Source of the DNA: Roridomyces roridus
Lineage: Eukaryota > Basidiomycota > Agaricomycetes > Agaricales > Mycenaceae
Direction of reading: 5' to 3'
Assembly: GCA_029378245.1 (NCBI GenBank)
Contig: JARKIF010000010.1
Coordinates: forward strand, 558,001 to 622,000
DNA length: 64,000 nucleotides
The position numbers and the translations under genes were made by a program. The notes beneath the pieces were generated by a model. That model saw only the letters and a list, made by a program, of their open reading frames with translations, was not told the DNA's origin and searched no databases. Of this stretch, positions 33,478 to 44,040 are shown one piece after another (within the stretch, counting starts at the first letter, position 1; each line of letters begins with the position of its first letter).

Positions 33478-35148
33478 CTACAGATCGTCGAAGAATGAAC
33501 CCCCCACTTCGAGCTCGTTCCTTCCCTTCTTGCGGCGGACGGCCAGTGGGTCCTTTTGTGCTTTCTTTCGCTTCCTCGTCGTCGTTGGCGCTTCATCAGA
33601 GTCGTCCCCATTAGAATCCGCCTCTGCTTCCTCCGCCTTTGCCTCCACCACTTTTGCCTCCTCCTCCTGCTTGTCCCCTGCACCGGCATCTTCAACCTCA
33701 TCTCCATCTGCGCCTCCGACACTCTCCTCGTCGTCTTCATCCACATCTTCCGCATTGCCGCCATCTTCTTCTCCTGTAGTCGGATGTCGGAAAAACGCCT
33801 CCAGATCCGTTAGCCGCAAAGTCTCATCGTGCCCCACGCTGCCAACCCACCACCTGCCGGGCCCCGCACCGTCACCTTCCTCTTCTTCCTCTTGGTCACC
33901 CTTCGCTTTCCCCTTGCCCTTGCCTTTACCAACCACCTCCCCGGGTTCATCCGAATCATCATCATCCTCGCTGTCGTCTGCGCCACCGGAAATCTGCGCG
34001 CCAGCCATACCGACTGCCAGCCTCTCAACGGGCAGCTCCCCGTGATCCGCGACGACGCCAACGAGCTTTGTTGGGAGGAACTGTACCGCACGCACGTAGC
34101 CGTCGGAAGACCCTGTCAAGACCGTGTCCTCCATCCCTGCGGAGTTCTGCAGTTCCTCGGGCAGCGAGCAGAGTGCGTCGATCGAAGAAGGGTGTCTGAT
34201 ATATCTATAAGACGAGTCCATGGATGATGAATGGAAAACGTACCCTGGAACGCGGTCTACGCAGTCGCCATAGCCACGAGCGCGGTTGAAGATGGAGAGA
34301 ATGCCCAGCTGCGTGCCCACTACCACTTTCTCGCCGCTGGAAACAGTTTACGGACTTGCATTTTGTCGAAGAGTTAAACTCACCCTTTTATCGTTGTCAC
34401 CGAAAGCAATTCATCTTCCTGGTCCTCCGACTGTGCAAAAGGCGTCGACTTTTTTGAGCGGACATCCATAACAGAGAGGGTCCCATCGCCACTGTATTTC
34501 GAGTCATTCTCTGATACATCTCCACATTTTAGCGCTCACCTCGTCGCAAGTAGATGGTGCTTGTCTCCTAGCCACAAAAAGTCTGTAATATAGTCGAAAT
34601 GCTGTTTATGGGTACGGATAGACTCTTGCTGTCGAGGGTCCCACAGCTAGAGCAAATCAGTCGGAATCATTGAATCTCCAGAGAAAGGCCGACGCACCTT
34701 GATGACTCCCGCATCGTCCCCCGTCGCAAACAGCCAAGGCATAACGTGTTTCATCCGGTTAATTGGGTCGCTGAATGTGCTTCAGAGAGGGTCCAAAAAA
34801 CGCGGGTCCGTACATACTCGTGGGCAGCAGTACGCGTCTCGACAATGTCACCCGTCGAAGTGTCAATGGTACTGCCAGACTTGAGTTGCCTGAGATGAGA
34901 GTTGGTAGAGTATCTGCGCACTGGATAGCCTTTGCTTTTCCGGCAGCGTAGAGGCGGGAACCGTCATCGTTTATGGCCAGGGTACGACATGAACGTTTCG
35001 AGGGCCGGACAGAGAAGGACTTTTTGTGAGTGTTTTGGTCAAACGTGAATGCTTTGACTTGGCCAGTCAGGAGAGCGGTGTAGACGGTAGAATGGGATGG
35101 ATGGAAGACGAGGTCAAAGACTTGAGCGCCGAGAGGAATGTCGGGCAT
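33478..35148 (-). CDS. JIP5: WD-repeat protein JIP5 (WDR55 homologue)
   Basis: Predicted nucleolar WD40 protein linked to ribosome biogenesis. The ATG at 35148 gives MPDIPLGAQVFDLVFHPSHS, the family's usual start. An upstream in-frame Met at 35295 would overlap the divergent gene and is less likely. Six or so short introns separate exons with WD-type blades: VYTALLTGQVKAFTFD, LYAAGKAKAIQ, LFATGDDAGVIKLWDPRQQ, LLATSGDGTLSVMDVRSKK, VVVGTQLGILSIFNRARG, VLTGSSDGYVRAVQFLP and GSVGHDETLRLTDLEAFF. The C-terminal region is strongly acidic, with KGKGKGKAKG and a basic KRKKAQKDPLAVRRKKGRNE, and ends in SFFDDL like known JIP5 proteins. It shares a short divergent promoter with the PARG-like gene. Confidence 0.9.
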
Positions 35149-35293
35149 GAAGACGACTGGAAATTTTGACAGCTGATCGGACTTGTCCAAATTCGGCGAC
35201 TCAACGCCTCTTGCTCTCAGCATCAAGTTGATCTCAGCATCCACATCCACATCTTGAGAAGATTCCATAGCCTCAAGAACCACCGCAGCCATC

Positions 35294-36121
35294 ATGTCCA
35301 ACCAATCAAAGACAGAACGCAGCAAACTTGCCCGCAAAACCATCAACCACTCGATTCCTGATGTTCTCCAGGCCTCGTCCCGTGCCAGAGCCGGCGTCCG
35401 CTCCGTTCAAGTTATCCACGACGCCCAAACAGTTCCGAAATCATCTACTAGCCACGCCCCGACACCGCCAAAGATCACCGTCGTCGAGGGCGACACCCTG
35501 CAAGTCGCATTCCCCTTATGCACCGACGGCGGCAGCAAAGTCGCTGTACTCTCCATGGCGTCCGAGCTTCGTCCAGGCGGGGGCTTCCTCTCGGGTGCAA
35601 ACTCTCAGGAAGAAAGTCTTTGCATGCGAACGACGCTATATGCGGGTCTCCAGGAGAGCTTCTATCGGCTCCCTGAGCTCGGCTGTGTCTTGAGCCCAGA
35701 CATTTGTGTCTTTCGCAGCCCCGACTCGGCGGACGTCAACCCTGCTGCAGAGTGGTGGTACTTCGACGTCATCTCGTGTGCTGCTGTAAGGCAGCCAGAT
35801 GTTACCGAGAATGGCGAGTATGCCGATCCCGCCCAACGCGACTTGATGCGCGAGAAGATCAAGCGCATTCTTCGCGTCGCTGCTTCCAAAGACTGCAACT
35901 GCAGGCGGGTCGTTCTGGGGGCGTTCGGGTGCGGTGCGTTCGGTAACCCGCCCCAAGAGGTCGCGGATCTATTTCGGCGCGTGCTTCTAGGGAGAGATGG
36001 CAGCGGTGTTGGAAACAGAGGCGGTGAATTTGTTGGATGCTTTGACGAGATTATCTTTGCCATCAAGGGCGGTAGGAAGGAGACTTTGCCCGCGTTTGCT
36101 GCTACACTAGCACCAGATTGA
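35294..36121 (+). CDS. Microbial-type poly(ADP-ribose) glycohydrolase domain protein
   Basis: Intronless, 275 residues. The macrodomain-like core matches the microbial-type PARG (TIGR02452) family, which removes ADP-ribose from proteins or poly(ADP-ribose). Key stretches are VVEGDTLQVAF, then VLSMASELRPGGGFLSGANS followed directly by QEESLCMRTTLY. The GGG loop and the QEE catalytic acids are intact. Later come WYFDVISCAAVRQP and RRVVLGAFGCGAFGNPP (second ligand-binding loop), and VGCFDEIIFAIKGG near the end. No targeting signal is seen, so a cytosolic or nuclear location is likely. It is head-to-head with JIP5 (about 145 bases apart). Its stop is only 14 bases from the stop of the convergent DUF1308 gene. 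Confidence 0.9.
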   Translation: MSNQSKTERSKLARKTINHSIPDVLQASSRARAGVRSVQVIHDAQTVPKSSTSHAPTPPKITVVEGDTLQVAFPLCTDGGSKVAVLSMASELRPGGGFLSGANSQEESLCMRTTLYAGLQESFYRLPELGCVLSPDICVFRSPDSADVNPAAEWWYFDVISCAAVRQPDVTENGEYADPAQRDLMREKIKRILRVAASKDCNCRRVVLGAFGCGAFGNPPQEVADLFRRVLLGRDGSGVGNRGGEFVGCFDEIIFAIKGGRKETLPAFAATLAPD

Positions 36122-36135
36122 CAATATGATTCTAT

Positions 36136-37989
36136 CTACACCTTCAAAGCTACGCGCTCCCTCACTCCCTCTGCCAAACTGCGGGGATCTGTAATCCAAA
36201 TGGCAGCCACTTCATGCAGGTCCGCCTCACCCTCTGGCAAAACATCCTCGACCAACCGCCCTGCTACCCTCGCAGCCTTGATCTCCCGCAAAAGTGCCTT
36301 GACACTCGTCTTGTTCGCCGTCAACGTAGTCCATCCACGTTGTGCGCCCCAAAGCATACTTTGCACTGTATGTGCCGTCAACCGTGCATTCGCCCGCGTC
36401 ACCGTTGCCCGTTCGCTGCCCCGGTTGCGCTGATACCCATTGGTACTGTACAGCACACGTTCTGGCTCGGTGGCTCCTACTGCCACCCCCTGCTCCTGCT
36501 CCTGCTCCAATATCCACTGGCACGTCCGTTCCATGGACCGAAAGAAAGGCGGACGCATAGGCGCGCCCTCGGTCGGGGGCTGCTCCTCTGCATAGATGCG
36601 AATCGGCAGTATCGGAATAAACCCCACCGCAAAGCGCGAGCCTTCCCAAAATCGCGCCTCTGCATCTGGCACCAATTCACCATCGGGTCCCTGGAAAAGC
36701 ACCTCGGCACGTCGTTTTTCGCCCGGGCCTCCGATCTTGGATACAATCCGCACAAAGCGTTCCCGTGCCTCTGCGGTGGTCCAAAATTGCGGTGCCTCCT
36801 CGAGGTGCTGCAGGCGTTTGTGGAGCTCTTGAAAGAGGCTACCGTTGCCCATTTCTTGGAGCATCTCTTTCTGAATCTGTGTGGTGAGAGCGCGAGCTTG
36901 ATTTGACGGGTCACTGGCGGCTTTGTGCTTTGGCCGCTCAGGTGGGCGTGGTGGGGTGCCAAATCGTAGGTACGCCTCGTCTACGGAGGCGGGCAGCGGC
37001 GCGTGGGTGAGGTCCGAGACGAGAGCTATGAGCACCGATAGGTCGAGATTGATGTTTGTGGTAGCGACGAGCTGAGATGGTGCTATCGGGTGCGAGGCGG
37101 GCCGTGGGACGGGAATTTCGCTTTCTATTCGTTCGCCGAGGTCAACGTCTATGCCCATGGCTCGTAGGCGTTCTATAGTCAGAGATATCCGAGGGTCGTT
37201 TTCTCTCTCATCAGGCGCAGAGGGGTCGAGGCGCGTGAGACGCAGCGTTAGCTGGGGTGGTTCGCCATCAATGGGATTTGCTCTCGCGGCTGCGATGAGA
37301 CCACGAGCCATCCGCAGGACAGAGTTATCGAGTTCCTTTTGTGCAAGACTGGGGCCTTGCTCTTCGTCTGATTCGTCCTCGGATCCGGTCAAGTAGGAGT
37401 CGATTTCTCGAAACTCGGCCAGAATGCGACTGTTTTTTATTCTGCTCTCAAGTTAGGCTTGGGAAAAGACGAACGATGAGGAAACTTGCGTGTTTATCCT
37501 GATCCAACGCCGACCGCTGTCTGCCACAACGTCCACTTTCACGGCAGCTGTTTTTCCATGGCCATCCGAAGGCGCAGAAAAAGACCTCAGCATGGAAACT
37601 ATCGGTGGTGGGGCACACATCACTTCGTTCCACACTGCAATGAGATAGGGCGCATTTGTGGACAATGGAGGGAGATTTATCGAGTTTGGGTCATCGAGGA
37701 ACTACTGAGAGATTAATGCATGAGTAACTAAAGTACACCTTGAACGGTGGCAACAAACCCTGTCCAGAACGTCCAAGTCCACTTTGAGCGAATCCCGGAG
37801 GCGGTTAAGACCAGGGATAATCTCTGGAAGGAGCCATTGGTCGTCGTCGTTGGAATCGAGAGATTCGGTCGATGAATCGAGGACAGGCGGGCGCACGGTT
37901 AATGGGCGAAAACTGCAGATGTTTTTATAGATTGAGCATAGACTTGTTCTCAGGAGATGGAGGTCAGGATGTGATACCGTGGTAGACAT
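36136..37989 (-). CDS. DUF1308 family protein (C7orf25/UPF0415-like)
   Basis: Predicted protein of about 520 residues with function not established in the family. The ATG at 37989 gives MSTTVSHPDLHLLRTSLCSI. Two introns (about 37705-37760 and around 37440-37490) lead to a long last exon. Recognisable parts are SINLPPLSTNAPYLIAVWNE in exon 2. In the last exon, a middle helical part (RALTTQIQKEMLQEMGNGSL) precedes the conserved C-terminal block FWEGSRFAVGFIPILPIRIY, then SMLWGAQRGWTTLTANKTSV and KALLREIKAARVAGRL. The PIN-like C-terminal fold of DUF1308 would include this last part. No signal peptide or membrane span is present. The exact start could also be at an upstream in-frame Met. Confidence 0.75.
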
Positions 37990-38172
37990 CGCGGTCAAAG
38001 TGAACGCTGATCTTGCCACCATCTTCAAATTCAATCGTGCTCGTGTGCTCGGCCTGCACAGACTATCCCTCTCTTCCTCAGGCACTGTCAGCCACTTGTG
38101 GCGGTATATCTATCTGCACCAACGTTGTCAGCCACCCATACATCTCTTGTCCTCAACACCCATCCGTCGACC

Positions 38173-38778
38173 ATGTTCACCTACAAGCTCGCTCTTTTCC
38201 TCATCATCGTCTGCGGTGTCACTATGACCAATGCCTATCCCACCGAGCAAGGCCTTGCCTCCACACCCTATCAAGTCACCAACACCAACACCCACATCGC
38301 TCGTCAGATCCACAATGCAGACTATCAGGCCAACGCCCCGCCGCCCAGCCCCAATCCTGCCCCGGCAGACAAGCAGCCTGCTCCTGCTCCAGCACCCGCA
38401 CCTTCTCCTGCTCCTGGCCCAGCGAGCCCAAAGTCCAACGCCGACGACGTTGCCACTAAATCCAAGCGCGCTATGAGAATGGGTCCAGGGCCAGTCATCT
38501 TCCATGATCCTTCCGCCGCTCCCAACACCAGCGAGGAACACCCCGTCGACGTCAAGCCCATCTCATCCAAGACATCCAGGAGTGCGAACCAGGATGACCA
38601 CGACGACGACCACGATGCATGGACGGGCGTCCACCGCCGCGACGTAGAGGAGCGTACGAATCCCAGCAACCCCAGCTTCTCACGCGGTGCGGGCGTTCAG
38701 TGGAGCAAGGCCGAGGTTGACAAGATGCAGGCCTGGAGCAAGTCGAATGGGGCACACGGACGGTCCAAGGTCCAGTGA
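38173..38778 (+). CDS. Secreted Pro/Ala-rich small protein
   Basis: Intronless, 201 residues. The Met at 38173 starts a signal peptide (MFTYKLALFLIIVCGVTMTN), cut near AYPTEQG. The mature part has a PAP repeat zone (PADKQPAPAPAPAPSPAPGP) at about residues 62-85. It then has basic KRAMRMGPGP, an acid/His patch (DDHDDDHDAW) and RRDVEER. The KR and RR sites could be Kex2-type processing sites. Cysteine is absent from the mature part. No domain is recognised. It could be a cell-wall-linked or effector-like protein, but nothing in the sequence decides this. Confidence 0.65.
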   Translation: MFTYKLALFLIIVCGVTMTNAYPTEQGLASTPYQVTNTNTHIARQIHNADYQANAPPPSPNPAPADKQPAPAPAPAPSPAPGPASPKSNADDVATKSKRAMRMGPGPVIFHDPSAAPNTSEEHPVDVKPISSKTSRSANQDDHDDDHDAWTGVHRRDVEERTNPSNPSFSRGAGVQWSKAEVDKMQAWSKSNGAHGRSKVQ

Positions 38779-39389
38779 ATGTACATCTATCTACCCTATG
38801 TGCTTGTATCTTTGTATCTTATTCATCTATGTGGGTTCTTGATACTCGACTGAACCTGCATTGAGCGTCTCTGGTCTCCGATGTGCAAGTGCACCCGCAA
38901 ACTGTCCCTAACCGGGCTTCTCTACCTCGGCGTGGTATATGGCAGTCTCCCAGACACTACCCGTGTGTCGCCCTCGGACTGAAGAAGACCGGGAGGGAAG
39001 GGAGGAGGTCCCTGGGAGATCGACGCGTTACTCAAGAGCGGCAATAGATCACGAATTAGCTCGACTGTGAATCGGGAGACCGGTAGAATTACTCGAATAT
39101 CATTGCTCTTCTTTCTTCCCAGCGAAGATTCCCAAGGGGGTCGAAAGGCAGTCGAGGGCTCCCTAGATTGTGGTCCTTGACCGACGTAAACGGATACGAC
39201 CGTCGCATGCGGTTTGTTCGGGGAGCTATGCAAGTTTTTTTAATTGTTTTGGGAGACTTGCTCGACTACAAGCAGTGTATATTTCATAGTGAGAAATGCC
39301 ATGGGGATTCCCAACAACAGGAGCGATCTGCGCTTGAGCTAAAGATTCATCGTCAGTAAGAGCCAGCAATGAGAGGTCCACGCACCTCA
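38779..39389. other. Spacer without a recognised gene
   Basis: 3' flank of the secreted-protein gene and unassigned DNA. A 103-codon minus frame at 38922-39233 has no recognisable feature and is not called. Confidence 0.35.
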
Positions 39390-39990
39390 GAAGGAGTATG
39401 GAAGCCAGCAAGTGTGGACGCGGCGACAAGAGGGCGGTGAGGGGAATGTGCCTCTTTTCAATCGGGAGAGCCTTCCATCGTGGCAATCGAGTACTGAGAC
39501 CGTCGCTCGGTGATCCAGAGAATACGGTGCGGCGCGGTCGTCTTCAGGCGCGCAGCCGTTGGCGGAGGAAAGTTCTTGATCCTCTCGGGCGACGGGTGAG
39601 GAAGGTGGGAAGAGTGGTGAGAGAAAGTCAATGGAAGCTCCGGCCACGAACGAATTCGTCGTCTGCTTCTTCTGCGGAGAACTGGTTTGCACACCAGCTG
39701 GGCTTGCGGCGATTCCGGAAGCGTTCGAGGAATACGACCTCCTTGAATGTTTAGGGCTGTCGTAATGAGATCGTTTTGAAGTGGGTACTGCACAAGAGTA
39801 AGCGAGGAGGATCGAAAAAAAGGCGGAAGAGAGTTACAACGACTCATCGGTATCCTTTCACCTTGAGCAGAGGGTTAAAAACCACCAGAGCGCAGACACC
39901 ATCTCCGACCAAAGATGTGTTCTGAAAGAACGCAGTCCATAGAATCTAGAGAGTCAATAGTAAGGAGGGATATCAGGTTGAATGAAGGTA
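39390..39990 (-). pseudogene. Family 2 relic (copy G), 3' half
   Basis: On the minus strand, DGVCALVVFNPLLKVKGYR aligns with MVTALVDAVFLPLLEVAKES of copy A. It is followed by GAGTCGTT and a GT...TGTGCAG intron of the same length class and pyrimidine content as in copies A-C. After it, TFKEVVFLERFRNRRKPS corresponds to DAEEVLFLHRFYTVMVAKK. A stop interrupts the first part (after KGYR) and another precedes TFKEV, so it is inactive. It lies head-to-head with the family 1 gene at 40.36 kb. Confidence 0.6.
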
Positions 39991-40278
39991 TTCACCGCCC
40001 AGAGGCCTGGCAGAGAGTCATTCTTGTCGATGACCTTGTCCAAGGTTCGTTTACCGCACCCTTGTAGGACTTTTGGCTTGGTGTATTCGATCGTCTTTCC
40101 AGATTCAGGACACGGGTTTTATCATCGCAGTCATCTTCAGCAGAGGAGTCGGGTCATCTCAGGCCATCTTGTACTTGGTCAGGATTTCACAAGGCGAGGG
40201 CTGGCGAGGGCTGGCGAGGGCAAGGCGAGGGACGGGAAGAAATCTCCCAATTTGCAAACACGCCATCACAAGACCGAA

Positions 40279-40359
40279 CTCAACTCCCGCCACAACATCC
40301 AAATTATACGCGCGCCTCCCTTTTCCTCGTTTCTCTCTGTTCTCGCCCATGTCGCCCGC
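40279..40359 (+). promoter_or_regulatory. Conserved family 1 promoter block
   Basis: GCCACAACATCC and AATTATACGCGCGCCTCCC, with the TATA-like core at about 40304, lie about 55 bases before the ATG. The same block precedes the relic at 8374 and, in reverse, the gene starting at 49601, at nearly identical spacing. Short GGCGAGGGCT tandem repeats lie just upstream (40194-40225). Confidence 0.65.
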
Positions 40360-41111
40360 ATGCCTCTTCTCAAGTCCCTGATCGACCACGCCATAGAGCA
40401 AGCCCTACCCTCGTGTTCCCCCAACATCTCGCAATATATACAGGAACCCAGCGTCGCAGAGGCTCTTAATCGACGTTCTCGTGGCGAAGGTCCCCACCCG
40501 GTTACTCTATCTTCCATGGGAAAAGCCGCGCTCAAATGTTACATGTTCCAGTTCTACGACAGAGAGGACTTGTGCTACTCTTTCTATCGAGTGAGTGGTC
40601 TAAATTACGCCCTCTCATTCGCACCCAACGCGTTTTCAGAAAATTCAAGCGCGATTGTTCACTCCGGACGTCTTTATCTCTCTAGTTGACTTCCAACGCG
40701 TGCCTCCGGAACTCGAATCCATCGACCCTTCTTTCCACATTCCCATCCTCGCATATGGTCTGGACAAGCTTGTTGGAAATGTGTAAGAAGAATGAATGTA
40801 TGGATACATGGTTTACTGGCGCGTTCGGTCCTGCTGTTCGGGCGGCGCACGAAGCATGTGTCTCGTACTTTGGGTCAGTGCTCATGATGCTGCGAAATCC
40901 CCACTGGCTGTGCAAGGTCAGTGCACAACCCACACCTTCCAGCCACCTCAAGCGTGCCAAGCTTGATCGGAACGACGAGCTCAATCGACGCGGTATGTTA
41001 CCTTTTGCTTCTGCCTCCGTTGACAGGCTCGAACAGCCAACCCTCTCTCTAGCTTCTTTTCTGGGATCTTATATACCACGCTCCACACTGGAATTCACGG
41101 ACATACAATGA
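40360..41111 (+). pseudogene. Family 1 gene copy with internal frameshift
   Basis: Exon 1 (40360-40590) encodes MPLLKSLIDHAIEQALPSCS and LSSMGKAALKCYMFQFYDRE. A GT-AG intron ends at 40639. Exon 2 starts KIQARLFTPDVFISLVDFQR, as in the gene at 49.6 kb, but its frame stops at 40786. The remainder (ECMDTWFTGAFGPAVRAAHE) lies one base out of frame. A later exon gives PTPSSHLKRAKLDRNDELNR. The copy is therefore broken, or carries a sequencing error near 40780. The motif pattern MGKAAL...FTGAFGPAV is that of the degenerate RNase III-like family 1. Confidence 0.72.
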
Positions 41112-41206
41112 AATGATACATCGCATACATCCGATTTGTAAACGTCTCTCCGTACATTAGAAGAAATAAATAGTAACGATCCTTGTTGTCTTCCTTCGTT
41201 GCGTAT

Positions 41207-41333
41207 GTGGGGCTCGAGTTGCGAAACTCGAAATGGCAGGCGACCTGCCAAAAGGGGAATCTCAAGCCATGACGGCCCTTTCATCCACAACCCCGCGCCT
41301 CGTACCCATCAAGTATCTAGTACTATGCGCCGA
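41207..41333 (+). repeat. Dispersed non-coding repeat, about 130 bases (copy 1)
   Basis: GGGCTCGAG...ACTCGAAATGGCAGG followed by GACGGCC.. and TTTCATCCACAAC..CGCGCCTCG recurs at about 44436-44565 in the same orientation. It can fold locally (GGCAGGCGACCTGCC). The A- and B-box pattern of a tRNA is absent. Confidence 0.6.
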
Positions 41334-41638
41334 ACCCATATTTACTTGCACACATCGCACTTCCGATGTCAAGGCCAATAATTTGTGACATTTCCATGAT
41401 TCGTTATACAAACTCGAGAAAGATACATGTACAAGGAGTACAGGAAAACAATCGGTGTTGGGGCCTACATTGCGTCGCCGGGAGGAATGTCATGAGTGTG
41501 GGATAGTAGGACTACATGAATAGATGAGACAGTGGACCGGACATGAGACTCAATCGACTTACTGTTGTGACGTGCTCAAAAAGGGGATCTGGAAGCCAAG
41601 AGATAGATATGCACGCGGCCAAAGGGAGAGAGGCGACT

Positions 41639-42956
41639 TCAATCATCGTCACTGTCCGTCTCCTCGTCGGTCGTAGATTCCTCGTCCTCGTCGGTCGTGG
41701 ATTCCTCGTCCTCGTCGGCCGTAGATTTCTTTTCATCGTCATCGTAGCACCAATAGCTCTGCTCGTCGTTGGCGTATAACAGGCCGCATGCTGCCTCATC
41801 GGCTGAAAGGTTCACCGACGTCGCGTGGTCAGGAAGAACCTCCTCCCATTCGCCTTCTTCTTCTTCTTCACTGCAATGGTTGGCTGCGAACCAGGAGCCT
41901 GCGGGTTTGTTGTTGTCGATTATTAAGGCTTGCACTTGATGGTCCAGAGACATCGGTACGTGATAGCCGTCTTGGGGATCGCCGCCCACTGCAAGCTCTT
42001 GGTCCTGGCCCTCGAGGGAAATATGTGAGGAGTGCGGGATGAGGGGACCTTTGGGAACTCCGTCGTCGTCAACGAAAAGATTTTCTTCTTCCTCTTGTTC
42101 GAATAGCAGGTCCAGGAAATTCTTGTCGTGGGGCGGGGAGGGAGTTTGAGGTTGGTTGGGGGGGTATACTGGGGACGCGGGCTTGACAAGATGTTTGGCC
42201 AACATGACATCATAGAAACGGTCGAGGTAGATGGATTCTGTCGAGAAGTCGCGGTTCTGGGATAACGGAGGCTGTCGCGCCGTGCGAGCGCTGAAGAAGG
42301 GTGAGCGACAAGGGTTCGAGGAATGCCAGAGAGATGCGACTCACAACGACTCGTGGCTCGCTTTGGCGACCTTGAGGAGGGGAAGAAAAACCACCTCAGC
42401 CAGCGTGGCCACCTTTTCCGTGCCCTTTTCTTCCAGCCTCATCCCTCCGACCCAGATAAAGAACCCGCGAGTGGCAGATCTAACGTCGCCACCCATAATG
42501 TTGCGCAGACGGGCGTCGCGCGGCTTCTTAGAGATCTCGCGAAGAATGGATTCTGACAAAAGACAATCCACGAGGGTCTGGCGAATCGAGTTAGCAGGGG
42601 GAAGCAAGATTAAATGAAGATATTCACATCCCAGAGATCTGGTGGGGAGCCATCCTCGCCGAAGATTATGTCGTACAACCCAGTGAGGGCATGTCGGAGA
42701 GCGTCAGACCTTTGACTATGTAGCCCTCGCGGACACGCACTGAGGGCGACCGAATTGCTACCCAGGTTTCGGCGTGCATCGCCGGGGTGGCGACGAAGAA
42801 GGTCTTGTCTTGTATAGCGCGTCGGACGTCAGTGAACATGGTCTGCCGCTGCTGCTGCTGGAAGTTCTGGACCTGCATCTTGGCCAGATCTCGCTCGTGT
42901 TTCTCTTGCCGTTCGAGCTCCGTCATCGCCGGGCCGCGTTTTCTCTTGGGAGCCAT
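41639..42956 (-). pseudogene. Family 2 member (copy C) with one-base frameshift
   Basis: The start MAPKRKRGPAMTELERQEKH at 42956 matches the basic N termini of copies A and B. TFFVATPAMHAETWVAIRSP follows, then VREGYIVKG. Beyond this the family sequence (SDALRHALTGLYDIIFGE) continues only in another frame, implying one missing base near 42705. After an intron comes TLVDCLLSESILREISKKPR, then MGGDVRSATRGFFIWVGGMR and VVFLPLLKVAKASHES. The last exon carries YLDRFYDVMLAKHLVKP and ends in a long acidic tail made of repeated EDEESTTD units, stop at 41639. If the shift is not real, this would be a full-length protein of about 390 residues. Confidence 0.68.
41660..41732 (-). repeat. 24-base tandem repeat encoding EDEESTTD units
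   Basis: Three near-identical units of CTCGTCGGTCGTAGATTCCT (plus strand) lie inside the acidic tail of copy C. Each gives the minus-strand peptide DEESTTDE with small changes. Such coding minisatellites vary in length between strains. Confidence 0.8.
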
Positions 42957-43189
42957 GGTGAATGTGTTGCGAGTGGGTGTTGAGGACAAGAAGTGTATTG
43001 CTTCCGAACAAGCGATCATCCCGCCTCGAGGGCGCGCAAAGAACTCTCTGGGCTCCCTGTCTGTGGCTGCCTCGCTGCTCATAAAGTGGTCATACTCGCA
43101 GTCGTGCTGGCAAACCAAAACGTTCCTCTTGTGAAAACAAATTGCATGGACCTCAATGCATGCGTGTGGGACGACTCGAGCTCTTTCCA

Positions 43190-44040
43190 TCTACCAACCT
43201 GTTGCATCGCTGCTCAAGGAGCTCTAGCTCTACGTATTCGAGCGCGCAGTGGTCGCTTCATTCGACATGCACGAGGACCTGGAGAAGTATGATACCTCGA
43301 TTATGGCCGCCGTTTCGTCACTTTCCAGGGCATCGGCATCAAGTCAGTAATCTGCAGTCGGGGCACAGTGTCCAGGTTTCAAGACACGGACGATGCCACC
43401 ACCGTTTTGCGATGGGTGAAGTCGCTGTCATCCTTCTCGGTCTGCCATTGTCCCATTCTGCTCGACTCGCATTAGCCTGGTGAAAGGTGCACTGACTGGT
43501 CCTCCTTGTTTTTCACTTTCTAACCGCTGCAATAGTTCACCGCAACGAGAAGGCTCCTCAACGTCAACATCTCCATCCGACCTGCTTGCAAACCGACCAG
43601 CTGCAGTCCGGTTGACGCGCCGCCTCCAGCTGCGTCAGTGATTGCATCTAGCCCACGTTGGGTCATTCATTCACTTCGACGACGCGCTTCTTGGCTCCGT
43701 TACCCGTAGAGTGCGTTTTCACCATCTCGTTTCGAGTTTCGGCACTGACTGCGACCACTGTAGGCCCTGTTCCCCCCCATGGCAACAGACCTGTTGATTC
43801 AAGGCGGAAAGTTGGCCAACCATGAGACCCGCCGGGGCGCGATCTAGCGTCGATGCTCTACGTTCTGTTGGCACTGTGTTGACTCCAGGAGCGTCGAGCG
43901 TCAAAAACTCCGGCATGACAAAGTCCAATCTTACAACTTGGGTGCGACACGCGTCGTCAGCTGCCCAACGAAGAGGAGCAATGGTCGAGGGAGAACAATC
44001 ACGAAGGATTGTCATAATGGGAATGTCCTTGGCTGTTCTT
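43190..44040 (+). pseudogene. FunK1 kinase relic
   Basis: Pieces of a FunK1 kinase occur in order but in different frames. LYVFERAVVASFDMHEDLE matches LYIFDRAGLVTSSSFDIHKE. VICSRGTVSRF matches VIRGRGTVCWH. An intron of the right position and size ends CAATAG before TTCACCGCAACGAG, where copy 1 has its VHRD loop. VGSFIHFDDALL matches GIIIDFDYAL. PVPPMATDLLIQGGKLANHE matches TLPFMAIQALSLGGRLPAHE. LPNEEEQWSRENNHEG matches LPDKDEKWSRENDPEG. Large parts between are deleted. It is the most decayed of the three FunK1 loci. Confidence 0.82.

Noticed and set aside
33371..34045. 225-codon Ser/Pro-rich frame on the plus strand
   Set aside because: It is the opposite-strand shadow of the acidic C-terminal coding region of JIP5.
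36214..36906. 231-codon frame on the plus strand
   Set aside because: Shadow of the last exon of the DUF1308 gene, with no motif of its own.
38922..39233. 103-codon minus-strand frame near the secreted-protein gene
   Set aside because: No homologous pattern; it could not be joined sensibly to family 2 relic G upstream.
41207..41333. Possible tRNA or snoRNA in the dispersed repeat
   Set aside because: Hairpins are present but no A/B boxes or C/D boxes; kept only as a repeat.
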